From NCBI GenBank assembly GCA_028023455.1, contig JAQFVV010006271.1:5242366-5306365 (forward strand): a stretch of 64,000 nt of DNA, written 5' to 3'. The notes below the pieces were generated by a model. The model did no database searches. It saw only the letters and a program-made list of their open reading frames with translations, and was not told the origin of the DNA. Shown in pieces: positions 50,215 through 63,159 of this stretch. Source of the DNA: Epiperipatus broadwayi. Lineage: Eukaryota; Onychophora; Udeonychophora; Euonychophora; Peripatidae. The position numbers were made by a program, and so were the translations under genes. How positions within the stretch are numbered: position 1 is the stretch's first letter; every line of letters begins with the position of its first letter.

Positions 50215-52049
50215 TGTACCGGTCGGTTTCGTCTGTTCATATAACAAGATCTAGCATCTAGGCAAAAGTACCTCGAGTCCAGTCATGCGCAAGATACATA
50301 AGTCAGGAACATTCATGAACTCTGCCCTATTTGCCTATTTTCCAGATCTACCAACTTATGAGCAACAATTCCAATGATACTGATCTAATTTATTTCTACC
50401 CCGCCGGCTTCACAAAGTCGTGACACAAAAAGACTCTTATTTGAACTTTATTCATGTTCAGATATTATGATTAGCGATTTTCGATCATCTAGTAAGTGGA
50501 ACCTTTTTTATATAACATCAAATCCATTTCTATTCAATAAATGAAACAATGACTTAGATATTTAGAAAGATATAAAATTTATTAAATCAACTTGGAATAT
50601 ATATGACTGCAAACGTTATTGGTGTTACCATGTAAATAAAATGGGTGTTTATCTCCCTTGGACAACATTAACCTCCCTTACAATGCTATAAAATGAACGT
50701 ATTTAATCATCAATAACAAATAATTCATGGCTTTATTCTAATAATTATTCAGGAGAGGTTTAATGTAGGAGAGATTACAGCTAAGTTATATAGAGAGAGA
50801 ACAAGGTACAATTAACAAAAAGGTAAGAATTTTACAAATTGATTCATAACTAATATTAAATTTTACAAATGAAAGCTTTACAAAAGATTTAAAGAAATAG
50901 ATAGGTGAGAGTTAAAATGATTCATGGTAACTTTAAAGGTCGAGCAGCATTTGAAATGATTACCTCTGTAAAACGTGGTGGTTCTTTTGATGATTTCAAT
51001 TCCCTCGGAGACTAGATCTAGTTTGTCAAGCATAGTTATTCAGGCAGGCAATAAGTTTATTATTTAACAAATAGGCATATAATTATAGTCTATGAGTATC
51101 GGGATCCATGGGCACAGATTCCAGGGAAGGCCATCTTGAATGGTGAGAAAGGCGACTTAGATTTACTCAGTACACATTGAAATTAACGAACGCAAATTTT
51201 CTTGGTGACTACTCTCCTTGACTGTCTTCTTTACTCTCTAAATTAATTCGTAATTATTCCATGCCTTGGTATTTTTGGAATCCCTTTCTGATTGGTCATT
51301 GCTAATTGTTATCTAATTCAATTAATCTTTAAAAGAATTTGTACATACGATTTACCCATTGTGCCAGAAGATGCCATTGCGAGATAAATTTTCAATTCGA
51401 AATTAAATTGATAAAAAAAATGTTTGTAACAAAAGTAAATCAATTAAGTTTAGTTTCTACTTTTGATTTTAGAGAAACTTTTAATTAAAGTTATGTTAGA
51501 ATATTATACAAGATTACGCTTCTCACCTTTAATTAATTTTGACTAATTACAATCGCATCTTCCATATTGGATTTAAAAGAAAAGTGGAGTTTAATGGCAA
51601 AAATAATTTAAAAACACAATTTTATAAAATTAGATATAACGAACTTTTCCAATAAATATTTGCTCAGCACATTTGTCTCTACAATATCTATAGATATCTG
51701 AGCTGCAATTAATAAATACTTATTATATATTTTATAGAATAACAAAATGCAGAAAATATAATATATTGATATTATAGCTTGTTATAATTAATCTTCCGTT
51801 CCCTATTATGCATATGTATTCCCTCTTTAAATACTATATTCATTATTTTTATTTTGTGTGTTTGAATTCAGATATTTAGGCATATATCTTTGTTAATAAA
51901 TATTTTAGTTAATAATACTCAAACAAAAGGATAAAAAAAATGTGTTAGTGAGTGGAATATATACGCAAGAATAGGGTTTGAATTTAGGTTGGTAGCGGAA
52001 GATTTGAAGTGGGCTGTGAAGCGCAATCTGAATCTCAGATTCCGCTTCA
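50215..52049 (-). repeat. 3' LTR (left copy) of the second LTR element
   Basis: In element orientation it begins TGAAGCGGAATCTGAG and ends CCGGTACA. The purine stretch GGGAAAA immediately precedes it on the minus strand and may be a short polypurine tract. Confidence 0.88.
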
Positions 52050-52334
52050 TTTTCCCGGACTTACAATTGATAAAAAAAAATGTAAAAAAAATATCTTACT
52101 TGCTGTTCTGGTGACAAAAGAACAACCTGGTTTGAAAGGAGTATGTGATTTATTTATACAAACAAATTATCAAACTAATGCTAGCCCCATTTTTTTTTTC
52201 TTTGCTGCTATATGCTAAAAAAAATTCTGACCTGACTATCACTGAATGCAAAACTATATTCGTATTTTTCTTTTTTTTTAAACGTGGTTCAAATTCCTTA
52301 GCTATCCGTCTGTGATTTTATTGTTATCTTACTT

Positions 52335-53268
52335 TTAATATTTTCCACGATCAGGAGGTTCAAATGGCTTTAAGTGCCTTGCATTGAATGTCCTTAACAG
52401 AGCTGTCACATACTGTTCAAAATCTGGTGGCTTGTTTTCATGGCTTTCCCACCATGATTTTGCATATCCATTGAGATAGTGAATTGCCAAAGCTACTTGA
52501 TCCGATGCTGAGATCTGTTGGAATCGAAACAATTCTTGAAGACACTCAGTATGTGCTTTTGGATTTTCTCCAGCATCCTTTTTGAATGATTTCACTTGAA
52601 TGAACTTCACAATGTATGCTTGCGTGTTCGAGATCTGTCCTATGGGCATAATATTTGATTTCCAGTCAACTTGTTTCTGTATTGATTGTACTTTGTCTGG
52701 TATGATGTTAACCACATCTTCCTCTCTTGTTCCTTTAATCGTGGTTTGTTCTAATGCATCAGGTTTGAATTCTAAAGTTTTCACTGTGTTGCTTTTTAGC
52801 TGATCAACTTTATCTCTAAGTTCACCTAACTGGTCTTGAAACTGTCTGCATTTCCTGCACATTTACAATGATCCTCTCTTGTTCTTCATGACACTTCAGT
52901 TCATCCCCCAAGCGATCATTTATTTGACTTATGGCTATGTGGTTGGCAGCTTCTTGCTTGTCTATCACACCTCATGTCATTATTAATTCTCCAGTCATTT
53001 TGGATACTATAGTTTTAGTTTCTTCTTTATGCTCCTCCAAGAGCCCTTCAAATTCAGTATGAACCTTTTCATAGCCTTTCCTGCAGTCTGCTCACACCTC
53101 ATCTATTTGTTTTAACATATTACTGTTCATTTCATTACATAGTGTTGACATCCACTCTTTCATCTCATTATGCTTAGCTTCGAATTTTTTTTCCATGTTA
53201 GTGAACATATTCACCAATAATGTTTCTAGGTTTAGGTTCTGCACAGATTCCATGGTTACAATCTCCAT
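52335..53268 (-). pseudogene. Gag of the second LTR element, broken
   Basis: Structural (capsid) protein of the element. The minus-strand ATG at 53268 opens an N-terminal, charged, coiled-coil-like region (MEKKFEAKHNEMKEWM) that runs to about 52870 but is interrupted by two in-frame TGA codons (53094-53092 and 52974-52972); each would be CGA before a CpG transition. A one-base frameshift near 52865 leads into the second part, 52862-52335, whose C-terminal half (SDQVALAIHYLNGYAKSWWE) matches the retrotransposon gag capsid core. No zinc knuckle is seen before the TAA at 52337-52335. Non-functional as it stands. Family: probably Ty3/gypsy, from the capsid motif. Confidence 0.75.
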
Positions 53269-53523
53269 TCTGCTATATGATTAGAGTATATATATTTATT
53301 TTAGTTATATATATTTCTTTATTAAAGATACAAAATGCTCACTTATGGTTTCTTTTTATTTATTTATTTATGGCCTGATACACCTCTCCCCCATTCTCAA
53401 CAGTCTCCCTCTTATTCTGCTCCCCCATACCTGTACCCAATCTGTACCTGATTCATTATATTTAGTGTTCGACCATGCCTGCCTTTTGCATTATTAACTT
53501 CTAGATCCAACATTTACAATTTG

Positions 53524-53526
<3 letters not shown>

Positions 53527-53583
<57 letters not shown>
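53527..53583. repeat. (TA)n microsatellite inside the LTR element
   Basis: The TA run is flanked by ATTTGAAC-type sequence on the left (TTTGAACATAT) and its complement on the right (ATATGTTCAAAT), so the block is palindromic. Confidence 0.95.
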
Positions 53584-53587
<4 letters not shown>

Positions 53588-53739
53588 CAAATATCAGATT
53601 GTTACCTAATCTACTCTTGTTCATTCTTCAGTTTTTTTGCTGGGTCTTTAGGTTTGGTTGTTCCTTTGCACCTGAAACATACTTAAAATTGTATTACTTC
53701 ATATTAAAATTATCAAAACTTGCATTACATAGTTGAGTA

Positions 53740-53795
53740 CATTACATAGGCGAGTACATAGTTGAGTACAATAGTTGAGTACAAATAATGCTCTC
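53740..53795. repeat. Short tandem repeat ACATAGTTGAGTAC
   Basis: Three to four imperfect copies of about 13-18 bp. It lies in the untranslated leader of the second LTR element. Confidence 0.6.
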
Positions 53796-53887
53796 TATAT
53801 AACTTGTTAAATTTTGGAATCATTGTTTCTAATATTTTTTTAGTTTATTCAATCTACCACCTGATGACAAAATTTATAATGGTATTA

Positions 53888-53900
53888 CTACCGGGCGCCA
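53888..53900 (-). promoter_or_regulatory. Possible relic primer-binding site
   Basis: The minus strand reads TGGCGCCCGGTAG; TGGCGCCCG equals the first nine bases of a tRNA-Lys-type primer site. It lies about 560 bp inside the 5' LTR border, too far for a working site of this element, so it may be a relic or chance. Confidence 0.2.
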
Positions 53901-54461
53901 GTCAAGAGGAGTAGATTGTTACAACACTATTTTACTAGATGATTGTACATTTTTATAAACACATATTTTTATTTATGACAGCTGTACAGCAGTTCAGATG
54001 TATAATATAATAAAGTAATTAAAGATGTCATTATTATTTGAAGCACATATCTTTTTTTTACATAGTATGGGTGTGAAAGTATTTAAAAGCTGCCACTACT
54101 TTTCTTTCACCACCCCAAGAAAATGTACATATATATTTAAAACATTATTTATGGAAGAAGAACAAAATATCACATATATACTGAATATTGTTTATGGAAA
54201 AAAAATTTACATATATGATTGACATTATTGGGAAAATTATATACATATTAGTAATGACTTATACAGAGTATATGTAGTATTAAAAAAACCATCTGAACTG
54301 GGTGTACAAACCAAGAAAAAAAAAATTTACACATATTTTTATTTATTTTTTTAGAAAAAACATTATATCAATACTGAAATATATTATTAAGGGTTCTGCA
54401 GGGTGTAAAAGTAATTAATAGCCCCACGGCTGGGCATCCATACCCAGGGAAAAAAAAAACC

Positions 54462-56297
54462 TGTACCGGTCAGTTTCGTCTGTTCATATAACAAGATTTA
54501 GCATCTAGGCAAAAATACCTCGAGTCCAGTCATGTGCAAGATACATAAGTCAGGAACATTCATGAACTCTGCCCTATTTGCCTATTTTCCAGATCTACCA
54601 ACTTATGAGCAACAATTCCAATGATACTGATCTAATTTATTTCTACCCTGCCGGCATCACAAAGTTGTGACACAAAAAGACTCTTATTTGAACTTTATTC
54701 ATGTACAGGATATTATGATTAGCGATTTTCGATCATCTAGTAAGTGGAACCTTTTTTATATAACATCAAATCCATTTCTATTCAATAAATGAAACAATGA
54801 CTTAGATATTTAGAAAGATATAAAATTTATTAAATCAACTTGGAATATATATGACTGCAAACGTTATTGGTGTTACCATGTAAATAAAATGGGTGTTTAT
54901 CTCCCTTGGACAACATTAACCTCCTTTACAATGCTATAAAATGAACGTATTTAATCATCAATAACAAATAATTCATGGCTTTATTCTAATAATTATTCAG
55001 GAGAGGTTTAATGTAGGAGAGATTACAGCTAAGTTATATAGAGAGAGAACAAAGTACAATTAACAAAAAGATAAGAATATTACAAATTGATTCATAACTA
55101 ATATTAAATTTTATAAATGAAAGCTTTACAAAAGATTTAAAGAAATAGATAGGTGAGAGTTAAAATGATTCATGGTAACTTTAAAGGTCGAGCAGCATTT
55201 GAAATGATTACCTCTGTAAAACGTGGTGGTTCTTTTGATGATTTCAATTCCCTCAGAGACTAGATCTAGTTTGTCAAGCATAGTTATTCAGGCAGGCAAT
55301 AAGTTTATTATTTAACAAATAGGCATATAATTATAGTCTATGAGTATCGGGATCCATGAGCACAGATTCCAGGGAAGGCCATCTCGAATGGCGAGAAAGG
55401 CGACTTAGATTTACTCAGTACACATTGAAATTAACAAACGCAAATTTTCTTGGTGACTGCTCTCCTTGACTGTCCTCTTTACTCTCTAAATTAATTCATA
55501 ATTATTCCATGCCTTGGTATTTTTGGAATCTCTTTCTGATTGGTCATTGCTAATTGTTATCTAATTCAATTAATCTTTAAAAGAATTGTACATACGATTT
55601 ACCCATTGTGCTGGAAGATGCCATTGCGAGATAAATTTTCAATTCGAAATTAAATTGATAAAAAAAATGTTTGTAACAAAAGTAAATCAATTAAGTTTAG
55701 TTTCTACTTTTGATTTTAGAGAAACTTTTAATTAAAGTTATGTTAGAATATCATACAAGATTACGCTTCTCACCTTTAATTAATTTTGACTAATTACAAT
55801 CGCATCTTCCATATTGGATTTAAAAGAAAAGTGGAGTTTAATGGCAAAAATAATTTAAAAACACAATTTTATAAACTTACATATAACGAACTTTTCCAAT
55901 AAATATTTGCTCAGCACGTTTGTCTCTACAATATCTATAGATATCTGAGCTGCAATTAATAAATACTTATTATATCTTTTATAGAATAACAAAATGCAGA
56001 AAATATAATATATTGATATTATAGCTTGTTATAATTAATCTTCCGTTCCCTATTATGCATATGTATTCCCTCTTTAAATACTATATTCATTATTTTTAAT
56101 TTGTGTGTTTAAATTCAGATATTTAGGCATATATCTTCATTAATAAATATGTTAGTTAATAATACTCAAACAAAAGGATTAAAAAAAAGGTGTTAGTGAG
56201 TGGAATATATACACAAGAATAGGGTTTGAATTTAGGTTGGTAACGGAAGATTTGAAGTGGGCTGTGAAGCGCAATCTGAATCTCAGGTTCCGCTTCA
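54462..56297 (-). repeat. 5' LTR (right copy) of the second LTR element
   Basis: Same ends as the left copy. In element orientation the LTR is followed by GG, a T-run, and TGGGTATGGATGCCCA, which can form a 6-bp hairpin; no standard primer-binding site is recognised there. Confidence 0.88.
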
Positions 56298-56301
56298 TTA
56301 T

Positions 56302-57235
56302 TAACTTCTAGTCAATAAAATATGATATTGCATTAAATATTTTCCACATTTTACAACTTTTATTAAATAAAGTGGATATTGTAGATAACTTTAGAAATAT
56401 CTCTCATTTTATGAAAAATAAATTATTTAATAGTTAATCAGTCATGAAATTATAGAAAATCAAATAACAGAAGTGATAAGTTGAAATTTGAACCAAGAAC
56501 TTTTAGATCTCAAGACCAGTATTGAACCACTGTAATGAAAGATATTAAAGACTAGAAAAAAGTACTCCTCATAATTTTTGTCTTTATTATTGAAGCATAG
56601 CATATGCAATAAAAGTTTTTTTTTATAACAACTTCAAACAAACATCAGAGACATCTATATGTATGTTTTCTGTAATGTCACTTATTCTTTGTTTATAAAA
56701 TATTTTGAAAACTTCATGCTATCTGATGCATTCAAACTTTCTATATATTTTATAGATATAAATATACTTCTATCATGTGACCACATAAAAATATATAATT
56801 TATTGTTTTAAGTAATTTGCATTCTAATATAAATTGTAATTTGGATTTTGTAGCAGATAGCAAACTTTCATTTAAAAATTTACTAATAGAAGAAAGACTT
56901 GATGAACACTATATCTTTCCACATAAAAAAACCTACACATGCAAAAACATAATCACAGTTTAATTTTCATCATTAAAAAAAAGATCCATTGAAACCACAT
57001 TAGCGAAAATCTTGACGGATAATTACTTGAATTGAAAATTATTTAATTCATGCCATCACATAACTAAGCCAAATAACAATTAAATTCTCAAAACCAACAT
57101 TTTGAAATTTTATTATGTTTTATGAATGCATTCCTCATCTTGACTTTGCCATGCAATCTCTCACCATTATGCATCATTCATTAGATGAGCAGAATACAAG
57201 CATATCTCCTAGCTTATGGGGACAACTTCTTGTTT
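56302..57235. other. AT-rich stretch with a tRNA-like fragment
   Basis: At 56480-56540 the minus strand reads AGTGGTTCAATACTGGTCTT and TCTTGGTTCAAATTTC, resembling A and B boxes of a decayed tRNA-derived SINE. Nothing else is seen. Confidence 0.35.
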
Positions 57236-57239
57236 TACT

Positions 57240-57402
57240 ATATATATAATGTAAATAATTCAACAATAAAATAAATATAATATTTCAAATTCTTTAGTAG
57301 AGCTTTCAATTACTGAGTAATCTTCGTCAGTTAAAGCGCTACTAAAGAATTTGAAATATTATACTTATTTTATCGTTGAATTATTTACATTTTATATATA
57401 AT
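57240..57402. repeat. Fold-back element with hammerhead-like centre
   Basis: Arms TAATGTAAATAATTCAAC to ATTCTTTAGTAG are inverted on the right (CTACTAAAGAATTTGAAATA). The centre on the minus strand has CTGACGA (57330-57324), a hairpin ATTAC-TCA-GTAAT, then GAAAGC, closed by GTAG/CTAC stems. The order fits a hammerhead core (CUGANGA, stem II, GAAA), but there is no room for stem I and a cleavage site. AT-rich arms resemble those at 7302-7537. Confidence 0.7.
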
Positions 57403-57749
57403 ATTTTTTATAACGGGTATTACATTATATATATATTATCTAACATTTTCATTATTATATGATTAAAGTAAAGTCTTACTTGGATTATACAGTGTATTAT
57501 TTTTTTAAATTTCTAATGTATTGATAAAATAACATTCATCCTTATCATGAACTAAGATTTTAATAAAGAACTATTATGTTTTAATTAATAACTAGATTGA
57601 GTGTAAATAAAAGAGTAATCATTCATATATATATATATTTGTTGGTTATCCATTAGTAATAGGTGGATTAACTTTTTTTTTTACTTTCTTCTGCTTTACA
57701 ATTAGTTGATTTTGGAAGAAAATGATAACATAATTGATTTCCAATTATC

Positions 57750-60340
57750 AATCTACTACATGATGAAGGTCTCTGCCACTTTAGTCCAGTTCCTCCCATC
57801 TCCTATTTTTTTCTTTTCGATGTCACACCAGAAAAAATCTTAATGTCATCCATTCATCTCACATATAGTCTCTTTCTAGATCTTTAACAAACTTTAGAGA
57901 TTTAATTTAAGATTTCAACTGTCCATTATATCATCTCTGCAAGCAATATGTTCAGTGTGATTCCACTTCAATCTGTTAATTTATTTTGTGTTTGATCTGT
58001 TCTTGTTACTCTTGACATATAGGTCTTTATAATTTTGTGGAGTGGTCTAAAATCTCTGTATAGCTCTTGTATTAAATATACAAGTCTCAATCTGGTAATG
58101 CATGTTTTTTAAAAACTTGCCTTGTCAAACACTTAACACGTTTTCTTTTAATATGCAGTTAAGTTCTACCAAAAGTACTCTATTCAAGTATAATTCTATA
58201 ATAAATTACTCAGTTATGTTTCCATCTGTATTAATAATTTGTTATAGATATTTATAGTTGTTAAATTTTTCTAATTCATCATTATCAATTTGTTTTCTTT
58301 TGAAAAAAACCAATGAACATTACTTTAGATTTTTTAGCATTTGTCTGTAATCATATTTCTTCATTTTCATCTAATAATTCTTGCAATATTTTCTAAAGCT
58401 CTGTAGCATTATTTGCAAAAATAAATAGTTTGTCTTCAAAATCTAGTTGAGTTAAATAATCTCCATTTTCTTTTATTCTATTAGCCTCCCATTTTAATTC
58501 ATGAAATACTTCCCATAAAGGTGCTGTAGAAAGTTTTGGAGATATGGAATCAACCTGTCCTATATTCTCTTTTGTATTATTTTTTTAATATTACTATATA
58601 ATATAATCACATCACTGTTGTTGCATTTTGATAAATATTTCTCAGAATATGACAATACCCTGGATCTACATTTTGATGATCTAATGCTTTAATCATAGTA
58701 GAAATGTTTATAGAACCAAATGCTTTTCCATAATCTACAAATCCAAAGTATAATGGGCATTCATATTGAGTTTGGCCCTTTGTATAATTTCTCTCAATAC
58801 TTGGATGTGACCCACAATTTTAAAATCATTTTAAATACATCTAGTTTTTCTGTTTGGTTAAAATCCAAAGTTCATTGTATAATAGTTATAATTATTTTGG
58901 TTAAAATTTTGTATAGAACTGATGAATTATGAATCTGTAATTTCTAATATCTTCTCTATTACCTTTTTCAAATATCAATATTATTATGGAACTCTTCAAT
59001 TATCTGGTACATTTTTATTATCTTCAACATTTGATATACTTCTTTACTAAAAAAATAATATTTCTTCACCTAATTCCTTTACGATAATAATTATAATTCC
59101 AACATTATCTGGAGTTAGTCCTTTATAGATTCAATGGCGTGTTTCACTTCTTTAATTAAAATAATGAGCAATTCAAAGGATGTAATTATAAATGATATTT
59201 TTCCGTGTTCTTTATCACTATATAATCCTTTATGGAACTCTTTCACATAATTCATGATATTATCTCTCTTTTTATTAATAATTCCATCTTTTCTTCTTCT
59301 TTTTTTTTTTTTGTTTTTGCAAAAATAAATTTTATACTAAAACCAAAATGCTGTTTTACACTTTTTGAAATTTATTCTATAGCTCTTCTTGCTAATTCAC
59401 AATTATATTTTATATTGCTATTAATTTTTTTTCATGTTATTTTGTACCATTTTACAAACTCCAGATATTCAATTCTTTTTATTATTATTTTTATACGACT
59501 TCCTTTTTTTTCTTTATACATAATCTTGTCTTGCTATTTTGTACTAGCTATTTTGGTTTCAGTTCTCAATAATTTATCGCTTTTTTTTTTTATTAATTTT
59601 GTTCAATTCTAAACCGTAATTGACATTTGTAAATATTTTTAAATGATTTGCAAGCTCTAATTTACATTCTTTGAAATGTTTCTGAAGATTAGAAATATCT
59701 TCTGTGAATATTATTTTTTTAATAATGTTTGTCTCTCAATAAGTATCTTATATAACGCTTGTAAAAAACATTTTAATCTTGAAAATATATTTTCTATTAG
59801 CCTTCATTTGAATGCTTCCATGTCCATTTTTATTTGATATTTTTCTTAAATAAAGTATATGTAATGTTTTTTTTTTTCTACAAACTACTTAATTATGCAT
59901 CCTCCTCTTTCATTTCGGTCACTATAACCAAGTTTAACCATAGCACTTTCATATTTTAATCATTTATTGATTCTAACATTAAAGTTTCCATAATAATTTT
60001 AAAAATATTGTTCGATCAGATAAAAAGCATTTTGTATATCCATATGAAAATCCTCTACTTTTTCATTACAATATGAATTTATTTGGTACCTATACCTGAA
60101 TTACTTGCATTTGGTATTATCTATTAAGTTGACTAACTCATCTTGCTAGTTTGTCTTATTATCATTAATCTTCATAATGTTGCTCTTTCATTTTTTATCT
60201 ATAATGAAACTCACTGCAATAGTATTTGGTGGTGCTTAAGCAATATTCTTGCTGGAAGCTTGCCATTGGTTTTTATTTTAAATAATCCATTTTCAGGACT
60301 TTCATCTCATGGTATAAACAATATGGCTGACTCTATCATA
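57750..60340 (-). mobile_element. Decayed RTE-like LINE, minus strand
   Basis: Minus-strand remnant of the same family as 13470-16400. The 3' coding end lies near 57760-57860; post-RT sequence at 58150-58300; the RT active-site region around 58370-58460; the FVDYxKAF-type region near 58690-58750 (KAFGSINISTMI by translation of the minus strand); the linker around 59100-59230; and endonuclease sequence at 60000-60120 (IQNAFYLI, preceded by MQVIQV-like sequence). It is too decayed to be coding. Confidence 0.7.
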
Positions 60341-60344
60341 TTTA

Positions 60345-60780
60345 ATATTTGTTTTATTTATTAAAAATTAAAGAAACACAAAAGTACAAATGGTTATAAT
60401 AATAAAATTTTAATGTAAATTCAGTAAAGAAAATAAAAATAAAACATGATTAAACTAACTACAACAAATGTGCATGTCAGTGGATAGATATTACTTTTCA
60501 GGTAGGCATTATCAAGTAATTTTGAAAATATTTAACTGCATCTTGTTTTGTTGAAGGAAGATTCCAAATTTTAATCGTACTTCCAAAAATGATAAAGCAA
60601 AAAAGGAATGTTAAAAAATAATGATAGTTATAGTTCAGGAATGTTTATAAAAATGACTAATTTTAGCCTCATATTAACTGTTTCAATGTGTTAAGGTCAC
60701 AATGTGTTAATTTCAACATTATGTTGTGAATAGAATTTAATAAAAAATATTTTAAATACAATTATAGTATATATATTTTT
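60345..60780. other. AT-rich stretch, no gene seen
   Basis: No complex open frame or recognised repeat. Confidence 0.5.
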
Positions 60781-62300
60781 AAATGAGATGCGAGTGGAGG
60801 GGGTTTGAACCAAGACTTTCAAGCTATCTTTTGTCATCAATTAATTCTTATATAACCAATACACATGACCACAAACATATGAAAAAGATAAATTTATCTC
60901 CAATATATATATTTTGTGCTAAACCAGTACTCATCAGTTGGTTCAGATCATCATCTCCCACACACATATATAATCATTGATTGGTTTTATATTAAAATAG
61001 CAAACCTTCAAACTTTAATAGACAGGTTTCAATCCTTTCCACTTCCCAATTCTTCAGCCATCCATATCATTGGATATCTTAAGATATCATGTTCAAACCC
61101 ATGTTTGCTAATTTGGTTGTCATATTCATGTTGACCATAAGTCATTCTGACCCCTCTATGTATTACCTTAATCCCGTTTAAATAAACAGAAGAGTAATGG
61201 GTAGAATACAGCTTGAATATGTAATGTTTAAATACAAATATAATACATATATATACTTTTAAGCAGATGCAATTAGAGGTGATTGGAATCCAGACTTTCC
61301 CACATACATACAAAAAAGATAAATGATCTCCAATATACATATTTCATGCTGAACCAACACTTAATTGGTCCTAGTCATCATCTCCCATGCATGTATATAA
61401 ACAGCGCTTGGTTTTATACTAAGATAGTAAATCTTCAAACTTTACTGAACATGCTTCCCTCTAATTAAATCTCATTTAAAGTATATATACTATAATTGTA
61501 TTTAAAAATTACATATTCAGACTGTATTCTGCTTCTCCCTCCTCAGTGTATTTAAATAGGATTAAGGTTCTACATTTGAGGGGTGAGGATTTTTTCAGTC
61601 AACATGGGTATGACAACAAAATTGGCAAACAAGCACTTTGAACATGTAGTCATTATATTTTCAATAATATGGATGGCTGAAGAGGGTGAGAGTGGAGGAG
61701 ATTGAAATCTGTCAATTAATGTTTGAGGATTTGCTAATATCAATCCAAGCATTGATCCTATATGTATTTGGGAGATGATGAGCAGATAAATTGATGAGTG
61801 CTAGTTCATCGTAAAATATGTATATTGGAGATCACATCTTTTTACATGAATATAGTCAGGTGTATAAGATGGTGAGGATGACTTAAGAAAGCTTGACAGT
61901 CTGGGTTCAATCTTGCTTCAAAATATAGATACTATACTTATATTTAAACATTATATATTCAGCCTGTATTCTCCCCATCCCTCTTCTTTGTACTTAAATT
62001 GGCTTAAGGTCCTACATATAATTAGTAAGAATGACTTACAGCCAACATGGGTATGAGAACAAAATTGGCAACCAAGTAACATGAATATGGCATCATCAGA
62101 TTTTTAATGATATGTATGACTGAAGAGTTGGAAAATGGAGAAGTTTGAAGCCTGCCACTAAAGTTTGAAAATTTGTTATCTTTATATAAAACCGAGCATA
62201 TGTGTTTCAGAGATGATGATCCAAACCATAGGATGGTTCAGCTTGAAATTTGTTTATTGGAGATGATTTATTTTTTTTGCATGTATGCCATTATGTGTTT
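60781..62300. repeat. Mirror-image cluster of a ~440-bp dispersed repeat, four copies
   Basis: Two copies run in one orientation (60781-61250 and 61262-61475) and two in the other (61476-61860 and 61861-62300). Shared landmarks include GAAAGTCTTGGTTCAAACCC or its variants, CCAACATGGGTATGA, AACAAAATTGGCAA, ATGGATGGCTGAAGAG and TATTGGAGAT. The head GCTTGACAGTCTGGGTTCAATC (about 61890) has a B-box-like core, so the family may be a tRNA-headed SINE. A fifth fragment is at 24262-24400. Short frames inside are not genes. Confidence 0.75.
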
Positions 62301-62860
62301 CACTTATATAAGATGAAGTAAGTGACTAAATGGAGCCTCAAATACCTTTTAATTAAAAAATGTATTCATTTTTTTAATTAACTTACGTATTCTATTTTAA
62401 ATAATCCATTTTCAGTGGCAAAGTATTTGTTTACTTTTTTTTTCAAAATTATTTTCTTGAACATTTGTAGCATGTTAACTTTAAAAAAACTATTAACAAA
62501 TATATTTTAAATTGAATGTTAATTTTTTTAAAATTTGAATACATTTTTTTACTAAATTTCATTCACAATATAACATTCAAATGTAATCTATGGTGAACTC
62601 TTAACAGTTGGTGATCAGTTAATACATGGCTAAAATCATCATAATTTTTTTAACATTCCTTTTTTGCTTTATTATTTTTGAAAATATATTTAAGATTTGA
62701 AATCTTTCATCAACAGAACAAGGTGCAGTGGAATATTTTCAAAATTACAGGAAAGTGCCCCCCTGAAAAGTGATATCTGTCAGCCGACCTAAATAACCAC
62801 ATTTGTTAAAGTTTACTTAATCATGTTTTATTTTCTTTGCTGCATTTACATTTCGCTTTC
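62301..62860. other. AT-rich stretch, no gene seen
   Basis: A slightly more complex patch at 62740-62800 (GTGCCCCCCTGAAAAG) is unexplained. No gene is seen. Confidence 0.4.
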
Positions 62861-62891
62861 TGGCTGATGCTATGACACATGAGAAAAAAAA
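62861..62891 (+). mobile_element. SINE 3' tail fragment
   Basis: GCTGATGCTATGACACATGA followed by A residues is the family tail seen at 12420, 26090 and 28220, without the tRNA head. Confidence 0.6.
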
Positions 62892-62965
62892 TGTAATTTA
62901 CAACCCTTTGAACTTTTGTGTCTCTTTATCATTTTAATAAATTAAAAAATAAGTCAAAAACTTAC

Positions 62966-63002
62966 AGTGGGCCCTATTGTTTATACCAGGAACTGGAAGC
63001 CC
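62966..63002 (-). CDS. 37-bp microexon
   Basis: On the minus strand AATTCATTTTCAG is followed by 37 bp and the consensus donor GTAAGT. Only one of three frames is open, giving GLPVPGINNRAH plus one base (phase 0 to 1). The exon is markedly G+C-richer than its surroundings. Its phase fits the phase-1 exon at 36003-36143, where the joining codon would be TGT (Cys), across an intron of about 27 kb. I do not recognise the peptide. Microexons of this size are normal in animal genes, but very short matches to splice consensus also arise by chance, so conservation is needed to confirm it. Confidence 0.5.
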
Positions 63003-63159
63003 CTGAAAATGAATTATTTGTAATTAAAATAGATGCAAAGCTTCAGTAAGGCAAACTACATAAGTATCTACTTGTCTTTGTAGGAATGTACATCTCCACT
63101 TTTAAGATCAATTATCTTTTTGATTTTTTTTTCAAGTTTCACAATGCCCGAACAATATA

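Larger units (their letters stand above)
50215..56297 (-). mobile_element. Second gag-only LTR retrotransposon, minus strand, 6.1 kb
   Basis: Direct repeats 50215-52049 and 54462-56297 (about 1.84 kb, around 98 percent identical by eye) have TG...CA ends. The flanks carry TTAT on both sides (50211-50214 and 56298-56301), a possible 4-bp target duplication. The only coding sequence inside, on the minus strand, is a gag; no protease, reverse transcriptase, RNase H or integrase is found in the 2.4-kb interior, of which only 285 bp lie between gag and the 3' LTR. The element is non-autonomous. LTR differences include many CpG to TpG/CpA changes. Confidence 0.88.

Noticed and set aside
53521-53736. 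Plus-strand frame beginning (IY)n
   Set aside because: It starts in the TA microsatellite inside the LTR element and has no gag or pol motif.
59232-59612. 126-codon phenylalanine-rich plus-strand frame
   Set aside because: It is an antisense shadow of T-rich decayed LINE sequence, without domain or splice context.
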